DNA of 64,000 nt from Brevibacterium iodinum ATCC 49514 (GTDB lineage: Bacteria > Actinomycetota > Actinomycetes > Actinomycetales > Brevibacteriaceae), in the NCBI RefSeq assembly GCF_900169265.1, contig NZ_FXYX01000001.1, positions 1 through 64,000 on the forward strand, given 5' to 3'. Made by a program: the position numbers and the translations under genes. This document shows positions 8,387 through 16,429 of this stretch, piece after piece; positions within the stretch are counted from its first letter, which is position 1, and every line of letters starts with the position of its first letter. The notes below the pieces were generated by a model. That model worked only from the letters and a program-made list of their open reading frames with translations. It was not told the origin of the DNA and ran no database searches.

Positions 8387-10243
8387 ATGGCACATCTCCT
8401 CGGGGCAGAAGCCCTCCACCTCGAATACCCCACGCGCGTCGTCTTCGACTCGGTCACTCTCGGCGTCGAGTCCGGCGACATGATCGGCATCGTCGGCCGC
8501 AACGGCGACGGCAAGTCGAGCCTGCTCGGCATGCTCGCCGGCACCATCGAACCCGATTCCGGACGCGTGACATATCGCGGCGGGCTGCGACTGGGCATGC
8601 TCGGCCAGCGCGATGACCTCGATGACGAGGCGACCGTGGGCTTCTCCGTCGTCGGTGATGCCGCCGATCACGAATGGGCAGCCGATCCGCAGGCCCGTGA
8701 CATCATCTCCGGCCTCATCGCCGATCTCGATTGGGATGCGCAGATCTCCTCGCTCTCCGGCGGTCAGCGCCGCCGGGTGGCCCTGGCGGCTCTGCTCATC
8801 GGCGACTGGGACATGCTCATCCTCGACGAGCCGACGAACCACCTCGATGTCGACGGCATCGCGTGGCTGGCGAAGCATATGCGCACCCGGTGGCCGAAGA
8901 ACTCCGGCGCCCTGCTGCTGGTCACCCACGACCGGTGGTTCCTCGACGAGGTGTGCACGAAGACCTGGGAGGTCCACGACCGCATCGTCGAGCCCTTCGA
9001 AGGCGGTTATGCCGCCTACGTCCTCCAACGCGTCGAACGCGACCGGATCGCCGCCGCCACCGAGGCGAAGCGACAGAACCTCATGCGCAAGGAACTCGCG
9101 TGGCTGCGACGCGGCGCTCCCGCCCGGACGTCGAAGCCGAAGTTCCGCATCGAGGCGGCCAACCAGCTCATCGCAGACGTGCCTGAGGTCCGTAATCCGA
9201 TCGAGCTGAAGAAGATGGCCACGGCCCGCCTGGGCAAGGACGTCGTCGATCTGCTCGACGTGTCCAAGCACTTCGGTGAGACCACGATCCTCGACGATGT
9301 CACCTGGCGCATCGGTCCCGGCGAACGCACCGGAATCCTCGGCCCCAACGGCGCCGGGAAGTCCACCCTGCTGGGTCTGATCTCGGGAGAGCTCGACCCC
9401 GATGCCGGACGGGTCAAGCGCGGCAAGACCGTGCAGATCGGTGTACTCGATCAGCAGTTCAAGGATCTGGCCCGCATCGCCGACTCCCGTGTCCGCGAAG
9501 TCCTCGCCGAGTCGAAGACCTCGTTCACCATCGAAGGTAAGGACTTCACTCCGGCCCAGCTGCTCGAACGGCTCGGCTTCGCGAAGGAACATCTGTCCGC
9601 ACGGGTCAAGGAGCTCTCCGGCGGACAGAAGCGCCGCCTCCAGCTTCTGCTGCTGCTCATGGCCGAACCCAATGTCATCATCCTCGATGAGCCGACCAAC
9701 GACGTCGATTCGGACATGCTCGCGGCTATGGAGGATCTCCTCGATTCCTGGCCGGGCACCCTCATCGTCGTCTCCCACGACCGGTACCTGCTAGAGCGCG
9801 TGACCGATCAGCAGTACGCGATCCTCGATCACGGACTGCGCCATGTTCCCGGCGGCGTCGAAGAGTACCTGCGACTGCGCGCCGAACAGGAACGCCGGGG
9901 TGCCGCCGGTGCGAACAAGGCGTCCGGCGGTTCGAACGGGGCCGCGACGCGATCCGGCGGGGACGGTTCCGGTGGGGCCGCCTCGGCGAGCGAGGGATCC
10001 TCGTCGGCTCCGAGACTGTCCGGTGCGGAAGCCCGGGCGGCGAAGAAGGAAGTGTCCGCGATCGAACGGCGGATGGACAAGCTGAACACTCAGATCGCGC
10101 AGAAGCACGAGGAGATGGCCGCCCACGACCAGACCGACTTCGAAGGACTGGCGGAGCTCACGGCAGCGATCCGCGAGTCCCAGGACGAACTCGACGAGCT
10201 CGAGATGCGCTGGCTCGAAGCGTCCGAGGCGCTGGAAGCCTGA
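8387..10243 (+). CDS. ABC-F family ATPase (Uup-like)
   Basis: Soluble protein (618 aa) with two ABC domains and no membrane segment, the mark of ABC-F proteins that act on ribosomes or, for Uup, in genome maintenance. Domain 1 has GRNGDGKSS at about residues 38-46, LSGGQRRR and LILDEPTNHLD. Domain 2 has GPNGAGKST, LSGGQKRR and IILDEPTNDVD. A Gly/Ser/Ala linker (about 510-550) leads to a C-terminal coiled coil (about 555-618) as in Uup. An antibiotic-resistance role cannot be told from sequence. A TAGGCT -10-like hexamer ends 10 nt before the ATG. Confidence 0.9.
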   Translation: MAHLLGAEALHLEYPTRVVFDSVTLGVESGDMIGIVGRNGDGKSSLLGMLAGTIEPDSGRVTYRGGLRLGMLGQRDDLDDEATVGFSVVGDAADHEWAADPQARDIISGLIADLDWDAQISSLSGGQRRRVALAALLIGDWDMLILDEPTNHLDVDGIAWLAKHMRTRWPKNSGALLLVTHDRWFLDEVCTKTWEVHDRIVEPFEGGYAAYVLQRVERDRIAAATEAKRQNLMRKELAWLRRGAPARTSKPKFRIEAANQLIADVPEVRNPIELKKMATARLGKDVVDLLDVSKHFGETTILDDVTWRIGPGERTGILGPNGAGKSTLLGLISGELDPDAGRVKRGKTVQIGVLDQQFKDLARIADSRVREVLAESKTSFTIEGKDFTPAQLLERLGFAKEHLSARVKELSGGQKRRLQLLLLLMAEPNVIILDEPTNDVDSDMLAAMEDLLDSWPGTLIVVSHDRYLLERVTDQQYAILDHGLRHVPGGVEEYLRLRAEQERRGAAGANKASGGSNGAATRSGGDGSGGAASASEGSSSAPRLSGAEARAAKKEVSAIERRMDKLNTQIAQKHEEMAAHDQTDFEGLAELTAAIRESQDELDELEMRWLEASEALEA

Positions 10244-10307
10244 GGGTTCGAGGCGACGAACGACGATAACGCAGGACGACGGACCAGTCGAAGCCGAGGA
10301 GACGACG

Positions 10308-10817
10308 ATGATCGATGAAGCGACGATGCGGCAGCGGCTAGAGGATGAGCGGGCGGAGACGCAGGCGCTCATCAGCCGCCTGACTCAGGGAATCGATGAG
10401 GTCTCGGCCGCTCGCCAGGGCGACAACAGCGACGACGAACACGATCCGGAAGGGGCGACGCTCGCCTTCGAACGGTCGCAGGCCGCGACGTTGCTCGAAC
10501 AGTCCGAGGACCGTCTCGAGGAGATCGCCGAGGCGGTTGACCGCCTGAACGCTGGCACGTTCGGGACCTGCATCGGCTGCGGCAGACCCATCGCCGAGGC
10601 GCGGCTGGAGGCCCGCCCCTACGCGGCGAAATGCGTGAATTGCGCCGCCCGCGACTATTCGTTTCCATCCCTGGTCGCACACGCGAGGCCAGCGTCCCAT
10701 ATGACCGGGCGACCACCTCGGCGATGGTGTGATCTTTCCCCAAAGCCTGCCGGGTGCGGTAGTGTATCGGCGTGTCAACACGGGACTATCGCATCGACCG
10801 CGCCAAGGGAATACTGA
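10308..10817 (+). CDS. DksA/TraR-like C4 zinc-finger protein
   Basis: Small protein (169 aa) with an N-terminal coiled coil (residues 1-80, rich in Glu and Arg) and a C4 zinc finger, CIGC at about 88-91 and CVNC at about 109-112, as in DksA/TraR RNA-polymerase-binding factors. The first 110 residues match the usual family length. The last 55 residues are atypical and run 46 nt into the next gene, so the true C-terminus or a sequence error deserves checking. It starts 64 nt after the ABC-F gene and may be cotranscribed with it. Confidence 0.75.
   Translation: MIDEATMRQRLEDERAETQALISRLTQGIDEVSAARQGDNSDDEHDPEGATLAFERSQAATLLEQSEDRLEEIAEAVDRLNAGTFGTCIGCGRPIAEARLEARPYAAKCVNCAARDYSFPSLVAHARPASHMTGRPPRRWCDLSPKPAGCGSVSACQHGTIASTAPREY
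10760..10765 (+). promoter_or_regulatory. -10 hexamer TAGTGT of a leaderless gene
   Basis: TAGTGT ends 6 nt before the GTG start of the acyltransferase gene, so transcription would begin at or next to the start codon. There is no ribosome site in front of this GTG. Confidence 0.5.
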
Positions 10818-12148
10818 TCTTCCTGGTGGTTTTGGGCCACCTTCTCGCTCGAACCTCTCCGTGGGAGTCGCCGATCCTGGGCGCACCGATGTACTTCATC
10901 TACATGTTCCACATGCCGGCGTTCGTCTTCCTCGCCGGAATCACGGCGAAGTCGAACAAGCTGGCCGAGCGGGTGCTCACCTACTTCGTTCTCCTCGCCA
11001 CGGTGCTGCCGCTCATGTGGGGGTGGATGTGGCTCTTCGGGCTCAATCCCGACTACGACTTCCTCAGACCGTTCTGGTACACGTGGTTCTTGCTGTCGAT
11101 GGCGTGGTGGATGATCACGGTCCCCTTCATCGAGCGCTTCCCGCGCACGATGCTCGTCGCCTCGCTCGTCGTCGGTCTCTTCGGCGGACTGCTGCCGATC
11201 CTCGACACCGAACTCTCCGCGGCTCGGACGATGGCGTTCTGGCCGTTCTTCGTCATCGGCAAGCTCTACGGCAAGCAGATCATCGACTGGGCGGGCAGCC
11301 TCGCAATCTGGCAGAAACTCTGCCTCAGTGCCGCAGCCCTCGCGGCCGTCGGATATTTCTTCCTCGACCAAGTCGACTACAACTGGCTCTACGGCAGCCT
11401 CAACTTCGCCCACTTCGACGTCAGCGTTCCCGAAGGCGTGGGACTGCGACTCATCGTCGACATCGGAGCGGTGCTGCTGACACTGGCCCTGTTGTCGTGG
11501 CTGAGCAATACCAAGGACACGATCGCGACGATCGGCAAGAACAGCCTCGCTGTCTACATCCTCCACGGATTCGTCGTCCGCGGTCTTCAGCCGGTCCTCG
11601 ACGACAGCCGCAACGTCCTCCACGACGCCGTCGTCCTCCTCATCTGTGTGGCCCTGGCCGTGGCGTGGACTGGTCTGCTGGCTTGGTCGCCCTTCGAACG
11701 CGCTCTGCGCTGGTGGTCCTCGACCGTCACGGGGCTGCTGCTCAAACCGTTCCCCTTCCTGTGGCGTGAAGAGTCCGACCGGCGCAGCGAGCGTGGCCGC
11801 GGCGAGCGAGGTCGCCGTGGAAATGCCGTCAATCCCGGCGACACCTATCACCCCGGGGACGCCTACAGCGAGGGCGACGGACCGGACCGGCAGGGACTCG
11901 GCCTGCAGCCCATGCCCGGAGTCGGCTACCAGCACTCCCCCGGCTACGAACAGCACCCGGGTCAGCAGCAGTCCTTCGCCTCCCCCGCGCCGGTTGCGGG
12001 CGAGCCGTATCCGCTGCCGGGTTCGCACGAGGTTCCGCAGAACAACGCCACCTACGAAACCACCCAGGAAGTTCCCGCCGGCGCCGCCCAGCGAGCAGTG
12101 CGCTACCGTCGGCTGCCGGTCTATCTCAGCGGCGACGAGGACCGCTGA
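10772..12148 (+). CDS. Acyltransferase-3 family membrane protein
   Basis: Integral membrane O-acyltransferase (458 aa) of the OafA/fucose-4-O-acetylase type. It begins with the family motif RIDRAKGILIFLVVLGH, containing the conserved Arg and His, and has about ten transmembrane helices up to residue 315. Such proteins move acetyl or succinyl groups onto surface glycans; the substrate here is unknown. The last 130 residues are a hydrophilic, Gly/Pro/Gln/His-rich tail with Arg-rich start, probably disordered and cytoplasmic. The GTG start has a TANNNT -10 just upstream and is probably leaderless; it overlaps the end of the zinc-finger gene. Confidence 0.82.
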   Translation: MSTRDYRIDRAKGILIFLVVLGHLLARTSPWESPILGAPMYFIYMFHMPAFVFLAGITAKSNKLAERVLTYFVLLATVLPLMWGWMWLFGLNPDYDFLRPFWYTWFLLSMAWWMITVPFIERFPRTMLVASLVVGLFGGLLPILDTELSAARTMAFWPFFVIGKLYGKQIIDWAGSLAIWQKLCLSAAALAAVGYFFLDQVDYNWLYGSLNFAHFDVSVPEGVGLRLIVDIGAVLLTLALLSWLSNTKDTIATIGKNSLAVYILHGFVVRGLQPVLDDSRNVLHDAVVLLICVALAVAWTGLLAWSPFERALRWWSSTVTGLLLKPFPFLWREESDRRSERGRGERGRRGNAVNPGDTYHPGDAYSEGDGPDRQGLGLQPMPGVGYQHSPGYEQHPGQQQSFASPAPVAGEPYPLPGSHEVPQNNATYETTQEVPAGAAQRAVRYRRLPVYLSGDEDR

Positions 12149-12369
12149 CGAACGGACCGCCTCGGCGGTCGCTTCTCCTACCGTGCCGCGGCGGAACCCA
12201 GCTATGCAGGCTTTCGGTCGGACCTCCTCGGCGTAGGTCGTGTCCTTTCGTGGCGATCAGCGTCGATTTATGTCGATGTGACGGACCTCGTTGCGCCGCT
12301 TGATGGTGTGATACCCAGGTTCGGGCCGTTTGCCCGGGTTCGGCCACATCATCGAATCGGAGAGCATCC

Positions 12370-13419
12370 ATGACCGCGACCAACGCCCTGACCCAACGCC
12401 TCGATGCCGGCCCCGTGATCTGCGCGGAAGGCTTCCTGTTCGAGCTCGAGAAGCGCGGATATCTGTCTGCCGGCGAGTTCGTCCCCGAAGTGGCCCTCGA
12501 GTTCCCCGACGCCCTGCGCTCCCTCCACGTCGACTTCCAGCGAGCCGGCTCCGACATCGTCGAGGCCTTCACCTACAACGGGCACCGCGAGAAGATGCGC
12601 GTGATCGGCAAGGAAGATCTGCTCGAACCGCTCAACCGCGCCGCCCTCCAGATCGCCCGGTCCGTCGCCGACGCCAAGCCCGGGAACTTCATGGCCGGCA
12701 ACATCTCGAACTCGAACATCTGGGACCCCGCCGACGAGTCCAAGCAGGCCGAGGTGCGGGCGATGTTCGCCGAAATGGTCGCCTGGGCGGTCGAGGAAGG
12801 TGCCGACCTCATCATCGGCGAGACCTTCTACTTCGCCGGTGAGGCCATCGCGGCCGCCGAGATCGCCAGGGCCAGCGGCCTGCCCGTCGTCCTCACCCTC
12901 GCCCCGATGGCCTTCCAGGAGATGGCCGACGGGGTCGGGATCGTCGAGACCGCGCAGCGCCTCGAGCAGCTCGGCGTCGACGTCGTCGGCCTCAACTGCT
13001 TCCGCGGTCCCGCGACGATGCTGCCGTGGCTGAGGGAGATCCGCGCGTCCGTGTCCTGTCACGTCGGCGCCCTGCCGATCCCCTACCGCACCACGGAGGA
13101 GGAGCCGACGTTCTTCAACCTCTCCGACCCCCGCGCCGAAGTGGCCTCCCCGCACGGACGCACGTTCCCCACCGCGCTCGATCCCCTGCAGACCAACCGC
13201 TACGAGATCGGCGCGTTCGCCAAGGAAGCCTACGACCTGGGCGTCAACTACCTCGGAGTGTGCTGCGGCGCGACCCCGATGCACATCCGCGAGGTTGCCG
13301 AGGCGGTCGGACTGACCACCGATGCCAGCCGCTTCTCCGAGAACATGGCCAACCACTTCATGTACGGCAGCAACGAACGGCTCGCCGACAACGTCGTCGC
13401 CCTAGGAGACACTGCCTGA
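12370..13419 (+). CDS. Homocysteine S-methyltransferase family protein (BHMT-like)
   Basis: Zinc-dependent methyltransferase (349 aa) that would transfer a methyl group from betaine or a related donor to homocysteine, making methionine. The zinc ligands are the Cys in GLNCFRGP at about residue 215 and the Cys pair in GVCCGATP at about 299-300, the pattern of BHMT and MmuM. The presence of CCG and the overall length favour a betaine-type enzyme over S-methylmethionine-type, but the donor is not certain. ATG 12370 follows GGAGAG. It appears to be a single-gene unit. Confidence 0.85.
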   Translation: MTATNALTQRLDAGPVICAEGFLFELEKRGYLSAGEFVPEVALEFPDALRSLHVDFQRAGSDIVEAFTYNGHREKMRVIGKEDLLEPLNRAALQIARSVADAKPGNFMAGNISNSNIWDPADESKQAEVRAMFAEMVAWAVEEGADLIIGETFYFAGEAIAAAEIARASGLPVVLTLAPMAFQEMADGVGIVETAQRLEQLGVDVVGLNCFRGPATMLPWLREIRASVSCHVGALPIPYRTTEEEPTFFNLSDPRAEVASPHGRTFPTALDPLQTNRYEIGAFAKEAYDLGVNYLGVCCGATPMHIREVAEAVGLTTDASRFSENMANHFMYGSNERLADNVVALGDTA

Positions 13420-13513
13420 GGCCCGTCCGTCTGCGGCTGGTGCGCGGCACTCACGCGGGCCACGGGACCGGCACTTCAGGTCATGAGCCACGGGCGGGCC
13501 ACCGGCCATGAGC

Positions 13514-13573
13514 ATTGTTGGGGCGATCCGCGGTGTTCTGAAGTCGAAAACCACCGTGGATCGACCCAACAAT
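13514..13573. repeat. 60-nt intergenic palindrome, family A copy 1
   Basis: Imperfect 60-nt palindrome whose arms begin ATTGTTGGG and end CCCAACAAT, with GATCC-type cores (GCGATCCGCGG and CCGTGGATCG). It is clearly related to the 60-nt palindrome at 19659-19718 and more distantly to that near 24656-24717. It lies just beyond the methyltransferase gene and could also act in termination. Confidence 0.8.
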
Positions 13574-13723
13574 TCAGGCACAAGAGCCGCGCGAGACCGT
13601 TCAGTACCCGCGGCGACTGGTTCCGAAACGTGACCTCAGCCGATTTCCGTGTCCGGAGACGAGTGAGCATTGCTCACCGCTCGGCGGACGAGGGTTCTGA
13701 GCACCCCTCACCGTCAGGGCCAC

Positions 13724-13785
13724 CACATACAGTCAGCGCCATAACCCCTCGCAGGAACGGGAGGGTATGGCGCTGATTGTATGTG
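13724..13785. terminator. Long hairpin between convergent genes
   Basis: Inverted repeat with 22-24 bp arms (CACATACAGTCAGCGCC on the left, GGCGCTGATTGTATGTG on the right; one mismatch and one bulged base) and a 16-nt loop. It lies between the convergent methyltransferase and aminotransferase genes and fits a bidirectional terminator. Between it and 13874 a 30-nt direct repeat is present twice (around 13796 and 13850; shared end CGGTGCGTGATGCT). Confidence 0.75.
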
Positions 13786-13874
13786 CTGCGACTACCGGTA
13801 GGCAGTGGCACTGTCGGTGCGTGATGCTTCCCAGCGTTCTGCCTGTAGGCAGTGCCGGTTACGGTGCGTGATGC

Positions 13875-15017
13875 TCAGGCTTCGGCGGTCACGCCGATCG
13901 AGTCGAGAGCGGCCTCGAGGCGAGCGATCGTGCCGTCGATGTCGCCGAGCTTGTCGAGGCCGAACAGGCCGATGCGGAAGCTCGAGAAGTCCTCGGGTTC
14001 ATCGCACTGCAGCGGCACGCCGGCAGCGATCTGCACGCCGACTTCCTTGAAGCCGGCGCCGGTGGCGAGCTGCGGGTTGTCGGTGTGGACGACGACCACA
14101 CTCGGCGAGGCGAACTCGTCCGAAGCCACCGAGGGCAGTCCGCGTTCGGCGAAGACCGCGCGCACGCGCTGTCCGAGTTCGGCCTGCGCAGCGGCGAGCT
14201 TGTCGAAGCCGCGCTCCTCGCTTTCGGCCATGAGCTTGGCATTGTGCGCGAGAGCATCGGTGGGCATCGTCGCGTGGTACGGCGCACGGCCTTCTTCGTA
14301 TTCGTCGGCGATGAACAGCCACTTCTTCAGATCCATCGCGAAGCTCGTCGAGGTCGAGGCTTCGACGGCGGCACGGCCGGCCTTGCTGAGCATGACGTAT
14401 CCGGCGCACGGCGATCCGCTCCAGCCCTTCTGCGGAGCGGAGATGAGCACATCGACGCCGAGGTCGGTCATCGACGCCCACACCGCGCCCGAGGCGATGC
14501 AGTCGAGAACGAAGATTCCGCCGACCGCGTGCACGGCCTCGGAAACCTGGCGGACGTAGTCATCGGGCAGGAGCATCCCCGAGGCGGTCTCGACGTGGGG
14601 AGCGAACACGACAGCGGGCTTCTCGCGCTCGATGGCGGCGACTACCTCGGCGACGGGGGCCGGCGACCACGGCGACTGGTGCTCGGCACTGTCCGGGGAG
14701 GCCTTGAGCACGGTCGTCTCCGAGGCGATGGCTCCGGCGTCGAGGATCTGCGACCAGCGGAAGGAGAACAGACCGTTGCGCACGATCAGCGCCTTCTTGC
14801 CGGTCGCGACCTGACGGGCAACGGATTCCATGGCGTAGCTGCCGCCGCCGGGGACGATGGCAGCGGAATCGGCATCGTAGGCCGAGCGCAGGATCCGGTT
14901 GATCTCCTGCATCACGGACACGAACCGCTGCGACATGTGGTTGAGCGATCGGTCGGTGAAGACCACCGAGTATTCGAGCAGTCCGTCCGGGTCAACATCT
15001 TCGTGTGGCAAAGTCAT
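13875..15017 (-). CDS. Class V aminotransferase (alanine-glyoxylate/serine-pyruvate type)
   Basis: PLP-dependent aminotransferase of fold type I, class V (380 aa). The PLP lysine is in SAPQKGWSGSPC at about residue 191, preceded by the PLP-binding Asp in FVLDCIASGAVWAS. This group covers alanine-glyoxylate, serine-pyruvate and phosphoserine aminotransferases; the sequence does not decide between them, and SerC is less likely because the N-terminal region differs. ATG 15017 has no ribosome site, but TATGTT ends 6 nt upstream, so the gene is probably leaderless. It is not obviously part of an operon. Confidence 0.83.
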   Translation of the reverse strand: MTLPHEDVDPDGLLEYSVVFTDRSLNHMSQRFVSVMQEINRILRSAYDADSAAIVPGGGSYAMESVARQVATGKKALIVRNGLFSFRWSQILDAGAIASETTVLKASPDSAEHQSPWSPAPVAEVVAAIEREKPAVVFAPHVETASGMLLPDDYVRQVSEAVHAVGGIFVLDCIASGAVWASMTDLGVDVLISAPQKGWSGSPCAGYVMLSKAGRAAVEASTSTSFAMDLKKWLFIADEYEEGRAPYHATMPTDALAHNAKLMAESEERGFDKLAAAQAELGQRVRAVFAERGLPSVASDEFASPSVVVVHTDNPQLATGAGFKEVGVQIAAGVPLQCDEPEDFSSFRIGLFGLDKLGDIDGTIARLEAALDSIGVTAEA

Positions 15018-15023
15018 GGCTCT

Positions 15024-15029
15024 AACATA
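15024..15029 (-). promoter_or_regulatory. -10 hexamer TATGTT of a leaderless gene
   Basis: On the minus strand TATGTT is followed by 6 nt and then the aminotransferase ATG. Confidence 0.55.
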
Positions 15030-15086
15030 TCGACAGTCCGCCATCCGGGCCACCGGAGTCGATCAGTGAGATCGCAGTGACCCTCG

Positions 15087-15164
15087 CCGAGGCGGCCCAT
15101 TCGGTGAGGTGCCCCGTCACCGAGGCGGCCCATTCGGTCAGGTGCCCCGTCACCGAGGCGGCCC
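15087..15164. repeat. 33-bp tandem repeat, 2.4 copies
   Basis: Two complete 33-bp copies (15087-15119 and 15120-15152, one base different) and a 12-bp third start. Each copy opens with CCGAGGCGGCCCATTCGGT, so each contains the dispersed GCCGAGGCGG-type motif. On the minus strand the copies would encode VTGHLTEWAAS twice, but I do not regard that frame as a gene. Confidence 0.85.
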
Positions 15165-15481
15165 GGCTATCAGATTCCGACTTCGATGCGATCCCCCGAC
15201 CACAACGTATGGAAGGTCCCGGGACGCTCGGTGCGCACTCAGGTGTGCGAACCCAAGCGATGACGCTCGGCCCGGATGATACACCCCGCCCGCCAGATTC
15301 CTGCGAGCGCCCGAGGGCGATGCCCCAACCGGGTTCGACCGCCCCCACCGCGATCGCATGGAAGCCCTGGACATAGGCCATCCCCTTGCCCGGCAGCAGA
15401 GCGCCGCTCTCCTCGGTGATGAGCGGGTCGCGCAGCGTTTCATCGGGCCTGCCGCGATTCTCCGGGCCCGATTTTGGACGG

Positions 15482-16429
15482 TCAGCCTTCGTCCACGATA
15501 TGCGCTCCGGGGGCGGGCCCGGTGGTGCGCAGCGCTTCGTTGACGCCTCTCGTGGCCTGCAGGAGCACGGCGAGGTCGAGGGCGTGGTGGGCGTCGCGGG
15601 CGAGGAATCCGATGGTCGGCCCCGACCCGCTGAGCAGGGGCAGGACGGCGCCGGCGTCCCGGCCGGCCTCCATCACCTCGGCGATTTCGGGCATGAAGGA
15701 CACGGCAGCCTCGGTGAGATCGTTCGCCGCGGATTCCGCGAGCGTGTCCGGGTCACCGGCGGCGAGCGCCGTGAGCACCCGGTCAGGGACGGTCGCGGGC
15801 GCCGGGTCGGGGTTGAGTTCGTCGAAGCGGGCGTAGACGTCCGGGGTGGGCAGGGGCGACGCCGAGGTGGCCATCACCCAGTGGAAGGTTCCGCGGGTGA
15901 GCACGGGGCTCAGCTTCTCCCCGCGTCCGTGGCCGATGGCCGTGCCCCCGCGCAGGAGGAACGCGACGTCGGCCCCGACGGCGAACGCGCATTCGTGGAG
16001 GATCGCCTCATCGACTCCGCCGACGAGGTGAGCGGCTCCGACGAGGGCGGCGGCCGCATCGGCCGATCCCCCGCCCATTCCGCCGGCCACGGGCACCTGC
16101 TTGTCGATGACGATGTCGAGGTCGCGCAGCACATCGACATCCCGGTCGCCCTCGAGCGCGGCGATGAGGAGGTCGACGGCGCGTCTGGCGAAGTTCGAGT
16201 CATCACGTGGGACCGCGGCATCCGCGTAGCGGCCCTGGACGATGATCGTTCGTGTTCCGCCCGGAATGAGAGTGAGGGTCTCGCCGAGGTTGAGCGCTTG
16301 GAATACGGTCGCGAGTTCGTGATACCCATTGTTCGCCGCACCCACACCGAGGTGGATGTTGATCTTCCCCGGCGCCTGCACTTTCACCGGGGCCGGGATC
16401 GTCATGCGCGGATGCAGCGGGACGGTCAT
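15482..16429 (-). CDS. ispE: 4-diphosphocytidyl-2-C-methyl-D-erythritol kinase
   Basis: GHMP-family kinase (315 aa) that phosphorylates CDP-methylerythritol in the non-mevalonate isoprenoid pathway. The N-terminal APGKINIHLGV and the glycine-rich PVAGGMGGGSADAAAAL at about residues 105-121 are the family signatures; a second conserved segment is LSGSGPTIGF near 280. ATG 16429 overlaps the end of rsmA by 4 nt, so the two are translated together, an order common in Actinobacteria. It has a normal family length. Confidence 0.95.
   Translation of the reverse strand: MTVPLHPRMTIPAPVKVQAPGKINIHLGVGAANNGYHELATVFQALNLGETLTLIPGGTRTIIVQGRYADAAVPRDDSNFARRAVDLLIAALEGDRDVDVLRDLDIVIDKQVPVAGGMGGGSADAAAALVGAAHLVGGVDEAILHECAFAVGADVAFLLRGGTAIGHGRGEKLSPVLTRGTFHWVMATSASPLPTPDVYARFDELNPDPAPATVPDRVLTALAAGDPDTLAESAANDLTEAAVSFMPEIAEVMEAGRDAGAVLPLLSGSGPTIGFLARDAHHALDLAVLLQATRGVNEALRTTGPAPGAHIVDEG

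Larger units (their letters stand above)
15018..15481. other. 464-bp spacer, no confident gene
   Basis: Apart from the leaderless promoter and the 33-bp tandem repeat, this stretch holds a minus-strand open frame (15022-15381) that reads through the repeats and continues open upstream towards ispE. Its first 35 residues (GFHAIAVGAVEPGWGIALG) look protein-like, the rest does not. I recognise no family and see no ribosome site at the right distance. It may be a decayed gene remnant. Confidence 0.4.

Noticed and set aside
12149-12369. Riboswitch (SAM or cobalamin) before the homocysteine methyltransferase gene
   Set aside because: I could not find the conserved core elements; the spacer shows only a short ACCGCC/GGCGGT hairpin near 12158 and a ribosome site.
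13483-13776. 97-aa plus-strand frame after the methyltransferase gene
   Set aside because: It spans the family A palindrome and the terminator hairpin and shows no protein-like pattern.
15087-15164. CRISPR-like array
   Set aside because: The 33-bp copies abut directly with no spacers, and no cas gene is nearby.
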